Shown: piece after piece, positions 12,280-23,509 of the stretch
How positions within the stretch are numbered: the stretch's first letter is position 1
Layout of the letters: every line of letters begins with the position of its first letter
Origin: Okapia johnstoni
Taxonomy: Eukaryota; Chordata; Mammalia; Artiodactyla; Giraffidae
Reading direction: 5' to 3'
NCBI GenBank assembly: GCA_024291935.2
Contig: CM044306.1
Location: forward strand, 23,023,501 to 23,087,500
DNA: 64,000 nt
Position numbers and translations under genes: made by a program
The notes under the pieces: model-generated
Told to the model about the DNA's origin: nothing
The model's input: the letters and a program-made list of their open reading frames with translations, nothing else
The model's database searches: none

Positions 12280-12440
12280 CTGCTAAAGGCTCAAGGCTTC
12301 ACAATCATTGTGAGGTAGGTATTAATATCCCCATTTTACAGGAGAGAAAACTGAGGCTTGAATAAATGAGAGGAAAGTCTTGCAGCTGATAAGGTAATGG
12401 AACACAGACTCCAACCCAGAGCTGCCTGAGTCAGAGCCCA
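12280..12440 (+). repeat. MIR SINE
   Basis: 'TGTGAGGTAGGTATTAATAT', 'CCCCATTTTACAGGAGAG' and 'AAACTGAGGCTTG' are the MIR core. The rest is diverged. Confidence 0.75.
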
Positions 12441-12779
12441 GGTGCTCATGGCCACCATTAAACTGCCTCCACTGGGGACTTGAACTTTGACACTCTCAGG
12501 ACCTACTGTCTAGAGCCATTCAGCAACTCTCCTAATGCCACCCAGACCCCCCAAGCCCCAACCTTCTTGTACACACACAGGCCCACCCTCCAGCCTGCTG
12601 ACCTCACGGGTCCTCCCTCCCAGGAGACAGGGCCACTTGTCACTAGAGGAGCCATAATTGGCAGGTGCTGAGGCTGCTGCTGGAGCTTTAGAACAGGCAG
12701 ATGGGAGGGAGAAGGGTTCCTGAGGCAGGGGGCTTGGGAGCTGGGATGGGGGAAGAGGGAGGGGGCTGGCTCCAGTGCC

Positions 12780-12900
12780 CTCTCCTCCTCTCTGCAGGTG
12801 TAATTAGCCCTGGCAGATGAAAGGGCGTCTTTGAAAGCGGGTGAGATCCTTGTCTGTCAGCAGGGCGCTCTGGGTGGCATCGGCAGCTTATCCTGAAACC
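12780..12900. promoter_or_regulatory. Candidate conserved non-coding element
   Basis: Non-repetitive block containing a homeodomain-type GTAATTAG (12799-12806) and a LEF/TCF-type CTTTGAAAG (12830-12838). No coding potential. Enhancer status is inferred from motif content only. Confidence 0.22.
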
Positions 12901-15280
12901 ACACACGGCACCAGAGGCGGGCTGTCTGGGCGCTGCCCGGGAGGCAGGGAGGCAGACCCCAGGGGCATGGGCCCTTGAATCCCCTCTCCCCAGTCTCTCG
13001 GCCCTGGGCTTCCTGCCTCTTTGGGCAGGAGCTTCTCAGAGCGGAGAATCCTCCAGAATCTGGTGGTGCCAACCCCAGTAGACTGATACTCCATCCCTGG
13101 GCCTGAGGGGGTAGCATACTTCCTCCCCTCCCCTGCCAAGCTGGACAGCAGGCCAAGGACAATGGCCCTAGGCGGTCCTTTCATCCTGAGATCTCAAAGC
13201 GCCATCTAATTAACCCTGCCCAGGTTGGGGACTTCCTCTGAGTCCCTTTAGAGGGGTGTGGTCTGGGACCAGCAGTTCCCAGATCTCTGCTTGGATAGGA
13301 GGCCCGAGAGAACAAGGTCTCCCAGATGTTCTTCCTGTTTGGGAACTGGGGATACTGAAAGGGATCTCAGGAGAGCCTGAGTTTAAGACCCAAAGGGCAA
13401 GATCTCTGATACATCCCATCCGTCTCCTCACAGATGGGTTCAAACTCTAGCAAAGGACGAATCTCACAAACGTCTGCGGTGAAAGAGGCCAGATGCAAAG
13501 AGCACACCACGTGACTGCATTTATATGACGGTCGAAAAATCAGCAAAAAAAACACTATATGCTCTTTGAAGTCAGAAATATTCTGTTACTCTTGGGTGGG
13601 GGTTAATAACTGGAGGGGACACAGTGAGGGCTTTGGGGTGCTGGTCAAATTCTGTTCCTTGAGCTGAGTGCTGGTTACCCAAGTGTGTTCACTTTGTGAA
13701 TTTTCACTTCATTTTTTAATTTACTTCTGTCATGTGTTTGTGGCAACTTTCTCTCTTTGTTTGTTTTCTTTTAATTTATTGTTTAATGCGAAGAAAATTG
13801 CTTTACAATGTTGTGCTGGTTTCTGCCTTACAACAAGGTAAATCAGCCACATATCCTATCTCCCTCTTGAGCCACCTTTCTATATGCATCTCATACCTCA
13901 ATAAATGTTTGCATTAACAGATTTTTACATGTCAAGCCAAAACTATGCTTTATGAATCCTTGAAGGACCTCTCATATCGGTCTCTTTCCTCGGCTAGAAG
14001 ATCATAGTGATCACTCCAGAATGAAGACCTAGTGGGGCCAGATTCCTGGAGAATTTCTGGACTGTATGTGTGTGTGTGGATAAGAAGGGGGATAAGAAAC
14101 TGTACAGAGTCAACACATTGGGGGAGGCTCTTGCACCCCCTTTCCTGCCACATCCCCCCCCCCCCCCCCCGCAATACTCACACTAACATGCTAACCAGTG
14201 CTATTTTGCTGAGAGCCAATGGATGCTTTGATGCCCAGGGGACCAATGAGATTGCCAGAATCTCTGCTTTCCTCTGCCCCACCCCCTCTATCTGCTCCTG
14301 AAATCCATTTCCAGTCAGCTCCCACCTTCTCCACCCACCCCCCACCCCCTAGGGTCAGCTCTGTCCCTTTCATCTTCCTCCTCTGCTTCAGGGCCTAAAA
14401 GAGGTATCTGGGGAGAGGTGGAGGGTTGTTCGTGGAGGAGCCTTTGGTCTCCACCTCATCAAATGACATCCTTGCTTCTTTGTCTTTCCTCTACCCTGGA
14501 AAAGGGTAGGAGGCATTTCTTTCTTCCTCTGCCACTGAGGGAGAGGGTTTTCAGCTGAACCTTTGGGACAACTTCCTGATAACTGAGGTGGCGAGACGTG
14601 TGTGAAGGGACTGAGGAAAGAATCAGGAGAGAAATGCATGAACACAATGATGGTGCTTCCCCTGACATTGTCTGTCTGGTTGGGATAAATGTCTGGGTTT
14701 CTCAGTGGGTAGCCCAGAACCCACAGTCATATCAGATACTGAACCTCTGCCTGTGCTATGTGACCTCAGGAGGAGCCTACTTTTTCCTGCTGCGAACTCA
14801 GTGGGGAGACCTGGTGCCCGCTGGTTTGATTGATGGTCTCCGTAACCTGGAGCTGAGAACCATCTTCCCTAGTTTTCTGGCAAATCTCAGCACCCGTTGA
14901 ACTCATCCTCTCCAAGCAGCTCCGCTAAAACACACTAAGAGGCATTTGTACTTTTCTGAGCTTCCTTCCAGCAGGCAGAGTCCTTGACCTTCTCAAGTAT
15001 TCTCAAGGATCCTTGTTTTGTTCATTAATTATATCAGAAGCACCCAGAACAGTGACTGGCCCATAGTAGGAGCTCTATAAATATTTGTTGAATGACAAAT
15101 GGTTCTTATGCTTGAAAAGTCCCCCTCAAGTCCATCCTACATCCCTATAAATGCCATTCAAATTTTCAGTTGTTTGAGCTTCAAAAGAGAGGGGTCGTCT
15201 GCCATCAATAAAGATGGATTGCACACCTACTGTGAGCAAACCTTTGTGATATGTGACTATCTTTTCATAATTTAAGAGTT
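12901..15280. other. Intergenic, no gene seen
   Basis: Unique sequence with MIR-like text at about 15030-15100 ('GGCCCATAGTAGGAGCTCTA', 'TATTTGTTGAATGA') and a poly(C) run at 14154-14170. No supported gene. Confidence 0.5.
14154..14170. repeat. Poly(C) tract
   Basis: Seventeen consecutive C. Simple repeat. Confidence 0.9.
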
Positions 15281-15428
15281 TTTGTACAGCACGGGGAAAT
15301 ATAGACATTATTTTGTAGTGACTTTAACTGGAGTATAATCTATAAAAATGTTGAGTCTCTATGGTGTACACCTGAAACTAATATGATGTTGTAAATCAAC
15401 TACACTTCAACTGAAAAAAAAAAAAAAA
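15281..15428 (+). repeat. L1 LINE 3' end with A tail
   Basis: Text of the ruminant L1 3' UTR: 'GTACAGCACGGGGAAATATA', 'GGTGTACACCTGAAACTAAT', 'GTTGTAAATCAACTACACTT', ending in an A tract at 15414-15428. A related copy lies at 41557-41779. Confidence 0.8.
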
Positions 15429-15880
15429 GTCTTGGCTCATCCCGATGCTTCTTACTACCTCCCTTCATCTTCCAAGTCCAACCTTCATTCAACCTCAATG
15501 ATCTATGCTCCAAGAGTCACCCAAGGTCTAATAGAATACAAGAAATAAGGAGCTTGTTTTCTCTAATTTCGTGTGTTCATCTGTTTCTTCTTGTGTCCCC
15601 ATTTTAGGTGAAGGGCTCTGAATTTCTCCGTCCTTCGTCTCCGTGCGCCTCTTGCTCTCCGAGTAGCCTCCTCTGTAGATTCTGTTTGTCTGTGTCTCTT
15701 GTTTTCCCTTTGTCTTTGGGTGTGCCTCCGGCCCTCTCTCTCAATCTCTCTCTCTCTTTTCCTCCTTTCCTTTACAGCAAATGGGTAAACAGGTGGTTGA
15801 GAAATGGCAAATGGGAGGAAAAAAAAAAAAAAAACAACAGAAGTTAGAGTGGAGTGTTTTCTTCCAGGTATCAGGGTCGC
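15429..15880. other. Pyrimidine-rich intergenic stretch
   Basis: CT-rich sequence with a (CT)n-like zone at about 15735-15765 and an A tract at 15821-15834. No gene seen. Confidence 0.6.
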
Positions 15881-15910
15881 AGGTAGCTCCAGCCCTCCCT
15901 GGGAGCGAGT

Positions 15911-15935
15911 CTGGACAGGTGCAGCGCCTGTCCAG
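15911..15935. repeat. Perfect 9-bp inverted repeat (hairpin)
   Basis: CTGGACAGG and its exact reverse complement CCTGTCCAG are separated by seven bases. It could form a hairpin in RNA or be a dimeric protein site. Confidence 0.6.
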
Positions 15936-16117
15936 ATGTTGCGCAAAGCGAGGCACGTGCCCACAGCCCACGCCTGGATCAGGTTGCGGGGCAGGGACAG
16001 GGGTGGGGGTTTGTCCAGACCAGAAATAGCCTTTCAGGTCCCTGTCCCGGATACACAGACCCCGGCCGCCGCCGCCGGGACTGCTCCTCCCCACTAGGGC
16101 TTGCGGGAGTGGAAGGC

Positions 16118-16139
16118 GGGGAAGGGTGGGTGGGGGGGG
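16118..16139 (+). other. G-quadruplex-type tract
   Basis: Four G runs of three or more with loops of 2, 1 and 1 bases (GGGGAAGGGTGGGTGGGG...). Short loops predict a stable G-quadruplex; not tested. Confidence 0.5.
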
Positions 16140-16234
16140 AGGCCGAGAGGTAGTTTGCCGGGAAAGGACACTTGGGGACCGGGGAGGGGAGTTCCCTGTG
16201 TCTGGGCCGCGGGGGGAGCTGCAGGCCGGCGGGG

Positions 16235-16243
16235 GTGAGTAAG
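16235..16243 (+). promoter_or_regulatory. Candidate splice donor in orphan CpG island
   Basis: G|GTGAGTAAG is close to the ideal mammalian 5' splice site. Its position inside a CpG island suggests the end of a non-coding first exon. No partner acceptor is identified. Confidence 0.25.
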
Positions 16244-16886
16244 GCCCAGCGGACGCAGGAGGCTCAGTGGCGGCGGCGGCGGCGATGGGGAGGAGGGTAA
16301 TTACGCTGGGAGGCTCTCGCCACAGCACGTCCCCACAAATGAGAGGCCCCGGGCCCCAGACACCACACAACAAAGCAGGAGGCAATTATTTGGCTCCAGT
16401 GGGAGGGGACAGCCCTTCGCCGGCCCACTGCCGCTGAGCACCCGGCCTCGCCGAGGGCGCGGGGGCTGAGAGAGCAGGGACCGCTCTCACCGGCCCCCGC
16501 GGGCAGGGGGGCCCGAGGGACTCCCGCTGGGTTACCCTCAGAGGGGGTCCCGGTTGGGGCCGGCAGAGCTGTAGGAGGCCCTCAGCATGATTAGAGCCAT
16601 CGCTCAGCCAGCCCGGAGCCTCCCACAAGGCCTCGGGGAGGCCTCCTGGGCACCCAGGAGAGCGAGGCCAGCAGGACCCAGGGCGGGGCTGGGGCGCGGA
16701 AGACTCTGTGCCAGTCCTGGGGAAGCCAATGGCCAGCATCTGAACCCCCCTCACCCCCTTTCCCCAGCTGTGGCCACACAACTGGCAACCGGGAGGCTCC
16801 CAGGCAGGTGGGAAACCACAGAAGAGGGAGCAGGAGCCAGGGAGATTCCAGAGCACGTGGCCAGACCTGGAATTCACACAGTTGAT

Positions 16887-16905
16887 ATGCAAATAAAATG
16901 CAAAT
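16887..16905 (+). promoter_or_regulatory. Tandem octamer pair A
   Basis: ATGCAAATAAAATGCAAAT holds two perfect POU-factor octamers (ATGCAAAT) starting 11 bp apart. A second pair with the same spacing is at 18604. Confidence 0.45.
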
Positions 16906-17005
16906 TTGTCTTCTTTTATCGCCCCCTCAAAAATCTTGGGATCAGGCCCTTTTGGAAGTGAGGTATGCCTGATGAGCTGGGAGTACCTCAGCCTCCGCTG
17001 ACCCT

Positions 17006-17020
17006 CCCCCCCCCCCCCCC
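17006..17020. repeat. Poly(C) tract
   Basis: Fifteen consecutive C. Simple repeat. Confidence 0.9.
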
Positions 17021-18603
17021 ACTCTCTCCATCCACCCATGTTTGCTACAGGAAAACTGTTAGAAAGTCGTTAATACCTTGGATTCATTTAGGGCCTTCCT
17101 GCAAAGGACTTTCCCCTCTTTAGATGAAAGAGCCCAAAGTACAGATGGGGAAAAAGAGGCCTCAAGAAATTCAGGTACTTTCCCCTGCTCTAAGAGCCCA
17201 CCTGGAGGATGGCAGGGCTCCTGGAGCCTTCTGACAACTACCCTAGGCTATCCATGTGCCAGCTGTGGGAGGGGAAAGAGTTCAGACTAGGAGCTCTAAA
17301 ATCTGGTCTCTGGTCTCAGCTCTGCCCCTAACTTGCTGGGTTATCTTGTTCAAGTCACTTCTCTAGGTTCAAGCCCTTTTCTAGGGCTTGGTTCCTCTGA
17401 ATGTCAAATGACCACCTCTGAAAAAAGCTCTTCCAGATGTATCAGGGCCATCTGGTGTTGTTGCTCAGAGACCTCTGAGACCACCATCTCCATCTTCATC
17501 CCCATCAGCTCCCACCCTTCCCTGCTCCAGTTCCACAGAGAGTGAACCCCTAACCCCTGGCTTTTCTCTTCAAAATCTCACTCAGAATCTGCTTCAGGAA
17601 GCCTCCCCTGATTAACCCTGCTGAACTGATTGTTCCCTTATGTTGGGGCCCCTCTGTCTGTGAAAGGCATTGTTTGTCCCCTAAGTTTGGCTGTGTTGTT
17701 ATTGTTGCTGAAAGAGCTCCTAAGTAATTTTGAGAATGTGTGTAATATCCCCTTCTGCCCCCGCCCCCTGCCCCCAGCACAGGCTGCAGGCAAGGACTGT
17801 GTCTCTTCCATTGGACTAGGGCCTTCCTAAGGGCCTGGACGGTGTCCTTGGGACAGAGGCCCCCACCTGGGTGGAACTGTGTCTCTACCATCAGATTAGA
17901 ACCTTCCCCTAGGGTTGAGGACTCTGCCTCCCCGACTTGCCTAGAGCCTTGTTCAGGAGGGGCCCTTCTCAGGGGAGGAGGGACCCAGACAATCTGCCTC
18001 TCCCAGCTCTTCACTGGCTGGCTGATTTCTCAGCTTCTCCTTCAATTTTGTGCTATGGCCAGGTGGCTGATTTTGCCATCTCCCTCTCCTGCCTGGGGGT
18101 CGTTCTGCCTCTTCCTTCCTCAGGAAACTGGCCTGGAATCTGCCTCCTCCTCCTCCTCCTCCTCTCTCAGCCTCCTGCCTCCCTCATCCCTCTCTAGGGC
18201 CTCAGGGCAAATATTTGCCATCTGCCTTGTTAGTGCGATCCTGGGGCTGGCTCCCAGTCTCTCTGCTGCCCTGGAAGGGTCTGAGAACACTTCTCATCAG
18301 AACTGCCCTCACCACCACCAGAATGCTTGGAGGTCCCTTGTTCTCTGCCCTCCTAGGCTTCTGGGGCCGGCAGTGTCAAGGATCCGAAAGTCCTAGTCTA
18401 TCCTCTCTACTCCAGGGCTGGAAAACCTGTCAGAGTAAGCCTGAGGGGGTAGGGGTGAGGGGCTCTGACACTGCTTGCATCTTCCGGAGTGTTGCTTATT
18501 CACATCTTCTCTTGTTTTCACCTCCGAGAGACTTCTTACCTGGGAACCTGCCACTTGGTATTAATTCATATGCTACATTTATTGGTGCAGCCCAAGAAAA
18601 TTA
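17021..18603. other. Intergenic, no gene seen
   Basis: Mostly unique sequence with MIR-like text at 17300-17370, L2-like text at about 17560-17840 and a (CTC)n-like run at 18145-18163. A 184-codon plus-strand frame (17842-18396) is proline/serine/leucine-rich and has no recognisable domain. Confidence 0.5.
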
Positions 18604-18622
18604 ATGCAAATGAAATGCAAAC
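18604..18622 (+). promoter_or_regulatory. Tandem octamer pair B
   Basis: One perfect octamer ATGCAAAT (18604-18611) is followed 11 bp later by ATGCAAAC, a one-base variant. The spacing equals that of pair A at 16887. It sits in an AT-rich non-repeat patch (18555-18650). Confidence 0.42.
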
Positions 18623-19504
18623 CTGATACAAAGAAGCTCCATATCTGAAGGAGACTTGCCTCTCTTTCCAGAGGTGGTAATTTGCAATTCAGAGAAACTG
18701 AGGCTTAGATAGAATGCTTTCCTGGCTGGGATGCTGGGGCCTTTGGAAGATTCCAGGGGCCACTGACCTGAGTTGTGCAACAGGTGTCCTCTCTTCTTCC
18801 TTAGACCTCATCTAGCCTGTGGGTCTTCTTTCACACAGTTTCTATTAATACTCTTTTCCTTCTCTATGACTTGCTTCTTCTCTGGCTCCTGCCACTCCTT
18901 GCCCTCTGCACAGGAGCCCCAAACCCCACCATACTCCCTGTAGATGAGTGACAGAGATGGTTCCCCACACTGACTCTTGAGGGGCTTCACCTGCCCCAGT
19001 GGGTGCTTCCCACCAATCTGCCCATGAGCCTAAAATCCCTGCTATTAGAATGTTTCTGTAAGTGCCAGTGATAAATGCAGGTGACGTCTATTTAAAAACC
19101 TGTGGCACTAAGGGGTCTGGCTGATGGGTTATCACCTCGGCAGAGAGGAGGAAGTGTAGATTTGCGATTGTTGGAGAGGGCTAGGGAAGAAAGCTGGAGT
19201 GAAAGAAGGAGTAATCGCTAGAAATGCATTCACTTGACGGCTGTTTATTGAACACTTACCATGTCCCAAGAACTGAGCTGGGCCTGCAGGTGTGGTGAAG
19301 AGTGCCCGCCCTCATATAGCACAAGGGGGTTGTTCTCAAGCTTGAATTACACCAGCATCACCTGGGATGCTCATTAAAACAAAAGGTCCCAAGCCCCTCT
19401 TGATTTAGTAAGTCTCTGAGGTCCCGGGAACGTGCATTTAGACAAGCATTTCTCCTTCCCTTGCCCAGTGATATCCATGCAAGTGGTCTGGGGACAGAAA
19501 ACCC
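18623..19504. other. Intergenic, no gene seen
   Basis: Unique sequence with MIR-like text near 19240-19330 ('TGTTTATTGAACACTTACCA'). No gene. Confidence 0.5.
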
Positions 19505-19637
19505 TGGTAGAGACTTCCCTGGTAGCCCAGTGGTTAAGACTCTACCCTTCCAATTCAGGGAGTACAGGTTCAGTCCGTGGTTGGGAAAGTTCCACAGTGT
19601 ATGGCCAAAAATATAGAAATAAATTTTTAAAAAAGGG
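19505..19637 (+). repeat. CHR-type (tRNA-Glu) SINE
   Basis: Opens 'GACTTCCCTGGTAGCCCAGT' and ends in an A-rich tail with AAATAAATTTTTAAAAAAG. It is the first of three abutting copies. Confidence 0.88.
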
Positions 19638-19920
19638 GGGCTTCCCTGGTGGTCCAATGGTGAAGAATCTGCCTTGCAATACAGGGGATACTAGTTTCCA
19701 CATGCCTCAGGGCAGCTAAGCCCATGTGCCACAACTACTGAACCCATGTACAGCAACTATTGAAGCCCAAGGTCCTAGAGCCCATGCTCCACAACAAAAG
19801 AGCCACAGCTAGAGAGCAGCCCTCAGTCTCCACAACTAGAGAAACCTGTGCAGCAACTAAGACAAATTGCAGCCATCAAATAAATAAATAAATATTTAAA
19901 GAATTTAAAAAAAAAAGAAG
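19638..19920 (+). repeat. CHR-type SINE, second of a tandem cluster
   Basis: Opens 'GGGCTTCCCTGGTGGTCCAA', includes a long 'GCAACTAAGACAAATTGCAG'-type 3' region and ends in (AAAT)n and an A tract. Longer than a typical copy. Confidence 0.8.
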
Positions 19921-20094
19921 AAGAATCTGCCTTGCAATGCAGGGGACGTGGGCTGGATCCCTGGTTAGGGAACTAAATCCTACCTGCCACGGGACAACTA
20001 AGCCTGCACTGAAACTACTGAACCTGTGCGCCACAACTAAGACCCCACGCAGCCAAATAAGTAAATAAGTATTAAAAAAAAAAAAAGATTAATG
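19921..20094 (+). repeat. CHR-type SINE, third copy, 5'-truncated
   Basis: Starts inside the element at 'AAGAATCTGCCTTGCAATGC' and runs through 'GGATCCCTGGTTAGGGAACT' to an A tail at about 20074-20086. Confidence 0.8.
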
Positions 20095-21255
20095 TTTAAA
20101 AAGTCTTTTATAAATCCCTGGTGGTATGTTCTGAATTCTAAGAACATCCTGGAGTTTCGAGGCCCCCAGGAGGCAGAAAGAGGGGAGGAGGGTGCTGAGA
20201 GGAAGAATGAGCGGGGAGTCTGCGGGCAGGTGCAGGGTCTCCTCAGGGCTGCTCCCAGCTCGCTGGTCCCTCATGGTCCCTGTCTCCTAAGGAGCAGGCC
20301 TGGCTCCCTCTCCTGAGGAGGGCCTTGCTCCACAGTAGCCTGTTGATTCCTGGCCTTCACCTCCCTCGGGGAGCAGGGCACCTTCTCCGGAGTCCACGGA
20401 GGGTCAGCACCAACCGGGTGGGATGGCAGAGCCCTCTGGCAGAGACCCCAGGCCATACTCCCCTCCCCACCTGCTCCTTCCTCCTGCTCTCAGAGGTCCT
20501 CCTGGAGTCAGTGACCAGGCTAAAGAGAGAGGGGCTGAGAGGAAGGGCTTGAGGAAGCAGAAACGGTAGAGGTAGAGAGCGGAGAGAAGAAGCTGCCTCC
20601 CTCCCCTCTGCGCCTGGCGTTTGATGCTGGGGGTGCGGAGACATCTCCTCTCCCGGAAACTCAAGGCCAGACAGATAAACACAGATGGAGGGAGAGACTC
20701 AGCTGCTTTATTTATGGGCCCGGTGACAGGCCCTCTCCTGTCTCAGAGTCACTAATCTACCAGGCGGAAGAGACATCCCACCCCCTCGCCACTGTCTTCC
20801 CTCCCTCCTAAGACTGGGGCTCAGCCAGGCTCCAAGCCTCCCCCGCCAGTCAGTCGGGCGCAGGCCTGCGGTGCCAGCTTCTGGAGCCTGGGGGAGAGCG
20901 TCCAGGCTCTGGGTCTACCTCCAACAAAGTGGAGGACTTCGTGTCCTGCTCCCCTATGCCCCACCCTGCCCCGAATGGGACATAGAGAACCTTTGACTCT
21001 GCCAAGGAGACCCACTCCTGTGAATGTGCCTGGGGACAGGGGGATGGTTTAGACACCACCTCAGGAGGTCCTTCCCACGGAGAGGCCACACAGTTCAAGT
21101 GTCTGGATTTGGAAGTGTCTGGAGAGCCCCCTGGGCTGGCCTGGCTTAGGCCTCCCTAGAGCAGGGACTGATGGGAGATTCCTGATGTCCCCAAGGGGTC
21201 AGACTCAGAGCCAAAGGGTCTGGTTCCCTGCAGTATTTCTTCCTCCTTCTCCTTC
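20095..21255. other. Intergenic, no gene seen
   Basis: Unique GC-rich sequence; no repeat or gene recognised. Confidence 0.5.
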
Positions 21256-21385
21256 TTTTTTTTTTCCTTTTTTTCCACACTGCTTGTGGGGTCTTAGTTC
21301 CCCTACCAGGGATCTTACTCAGGCCCCTGCAGTGGAACTGCAAAGGCCTGGACAGCCTAACCACTGGACCGCCAGGAAAGTCCCT
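21256..21385 (-). repeat. CHR-type SINE
   Basis: T-rich head, then 'GTGGGGTCTTAGTTCCCCTA' and 'CCAGGAAAGTCCCTGCA' at the right end: a reverse-oriented copy. Confidence 0.88.
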
Positions 21386-23166
21386 GCACTGTTTCTTTCT
21401 AATGATCTCCCTCTAATGGTAATTAACACCCACACAGAGGGGCTCCGGGGACCCCTGTGAACTCTTCCTTCTCTCCCGTGACACACTCCTGCCCCTGGCA
21501 CCCTCTTAAATAGGGTAAATTCCACTGGAATTTACTGGAGTGGGATCCAGCAGTCCCCAGGTCTCTCAGCAGCTGGACAACACGGATTTCTCTGGCCTCC
21601 GCTGCCCTGTGCCCATCTGCATGGCCTCTTCACCCTGACATTTTGATCCAGGAGGTCTACCCCAAATCTGGGCAAGGGGAGAAGTAATTCAGCCTTCCAG
21701 AGAGAACAGGTCCCTCAGGCCCCAGGGTTGGAGGCCAGAGAGAAGCCAAAGAGCAGGAAGAGGAGGGGGTCAGGGAGGGGCAGATTCCTACGTGGTGGTC
21801 AAAGCTGGACACAGGGGGCCTTTAAAATCCCGGAGATTTGGGGATTTAGCTCATAGGATCAGACCGCCAGCCGGCTCCCTGACTCACCAGACAGGGACCT
21901 GTTCAACTTGCCTCTCTCTGTCATTTCAGTCACTTTGGGTCATCCACCGGCTAGGGAGGAACTTCACCGAATGACACGCTCCCCTCCCCCCTCCCCTTCG
22001 GGTCTGTCCTGCTCTCTGCTGCTTCCCCTCCTCTGCACCTTATCTTTGCAACCTCCCCCAGCCTGGGAAAAAGGGGGGATTTGGAATCTAGTTTAGATTT
22101 ACCATGAAGTCTCAGGCAGTTTCTTCTTCAGATAAATGAGCATAGCTTAAGGATAAATGACACTCACTTGCCTCTCCCCCTAAATCTCCTTCCTCTTCTC
22201 CTCTAGGAAGCCCCTCTCCTAGATTTTCTCCCCATCCTTCCAGCACCACCTGAAGATTTCATTCATTTGCTGTGTGTCCTTGTTCCTCGACTCTGATGAC
22301 GAATCAGGGATGTGTGTTGTTTTTCCCCTCAGACTGGGAAATCTTTGTGGTCTAGAACCATGTCTCCCATACCTAACCAAGAGCTCCCTGAAACAGTCTC
22401 CTTCTGGACCTATTCCCAGTGCTGGGCACAGGACCCTGCCCACTGGCAGGCAGAGCCAACAGCCAGCCCTGGGGAGGGAGGAGGGTGGAGGGAGACGGGC
22501 ACATTCATTTCTCCACTCCTGTAAACAGATCACCCCGAAGGTAAACCCAGAGAGTGATAGGAGCTAATGAAAAAGGCTTCCTTCCCAGTGGGGGAGACTT
22601 TTAATTTGAAAAGAGGGAAAAAGCAAAAGCATTTTTCCCCAAGAGTTTCAGAGCGCCTCAACCCACCCTGCCTTCCCCTTCTCACTTGCATCTTCCTTGG
22701 AGGCCCAAGACAGAGGCAGAGGGTCTGCCCCATCTCTTTCGGACTGCCATGGTTCTCCCTTCTCCTCCCACTGGCCTGTCCCACCCGCCTGAGGGCCCTG
22801 GCTCCAAGCCAAGTGTCAACCTGCCCAGCCCCACCCAGGGTCCTTACTCAGGGCAGAACCAACTGGGGAAGCAGTGCCTCCTTTTCCTCCTGACATCTGT
22901 CAACCTGTCAACCCCAAGGCCCCCTTCCATGTGACAAGATGCAGTATTAATATGTGAAGCAACCTGTGGACCACTCTGAACTCAGGGGCATTTCTCGATC
23001 CACGTCAGAGAAGGTGTGTGTGTTCAGCTTCAGTGCGTTTTCACCTCCTTCAAGTGATTTTAGAGTCCATGGCCTCAGAGAGGTCATTGTGTCATCCTCC
23101 TGCCCATGCTGAATGAGCATCTCTGTTGGGTTTGAGACCACCACCACCCTAGCAAAGAAACCATCA
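21386..23166. other. Intergenic, no gene seen
   Basis: Unique sequence; no gene or repeat that I can name. Confidence 0.5.
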
Positions 23167-23288
23167 TATGCCTGAGAATTCCCTGGCAGTCCAGTGGTTA
23201 GGACTCGCGCTTTCACTGCGTTGGTCCGGGCTCAATCCCTGGTCAGAGAACTAAGATCCAAAAGCCATGCAGCGTGGTTAAAAAAGAA
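23167..23288 (+). repeat. CHR-type SINE with target-site duplication
   Basis: Contains 'GAATTCCCTGGCAGTCCAGT' and 'AACTAAGATCCAAAAGCCAT', with an A-rich tail. Flanked by near-identical 13-bp repeats AAAGAAACCATCA (23154-23166) and AAAGAAACCACCA (23289-23301). Confidence 0.92.
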
Positions 23289-23509
23289 AAAGAAACCACC
23301 ACACCTCTCCCCAGTATTCTGGAGCAATGAAATGCACAAACCCACACAGAGCCAACAGGGTGGTTGGTGTTGGCTACTCCCATCTAAACCTAGGAGACTG
23401 GGGTCCCATCTAGCTTCTGATTGGCAGAAAGCTGCTACCCAGGAAGGAGTCTCTTCCCTTTCGCCAGCTGCCCAAAGAGCTAATGAGAGCTCTCATTTCC
23501 TGAGCTCTT

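Larger units (their letters stand above)
15880..16720. promoter_or_regulatory. Orphan CpG island
   Basis: A GC-rich, CpG-dense stretch, unlike its neighbours, about 27 kb upstream of the SP2 island. It contains an inverted repeat (15911-15935), a G-quadruplex-type tract (16118-16139), a (GGC)n-like run near 16268-16284 and a strong plus-strand splice-donor match at 16235. CpG islands usually mark promoters, so an unannotated non-coding transcript or an upstream promoter of a neighbouring gene is plausible. The open frames crossing it on the minus strand look like GC-composition artefacts. No TATA box or start site can be fixed from sequence. Confidence 0.55.

Noticed and set aside
15741..17039. 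Two adjacent minus-strand frames (214 and 217 codons) across the CpG island
   Set aside because: High GC removes stop codons by chance; residues are Pro/Gly/Arg-rich and no domain is visible.
17842..18396. 184-codon plus-strand frame
   Set aside because: Contains a (CTC)n-derived serine run and unique low-complexity sequence only.
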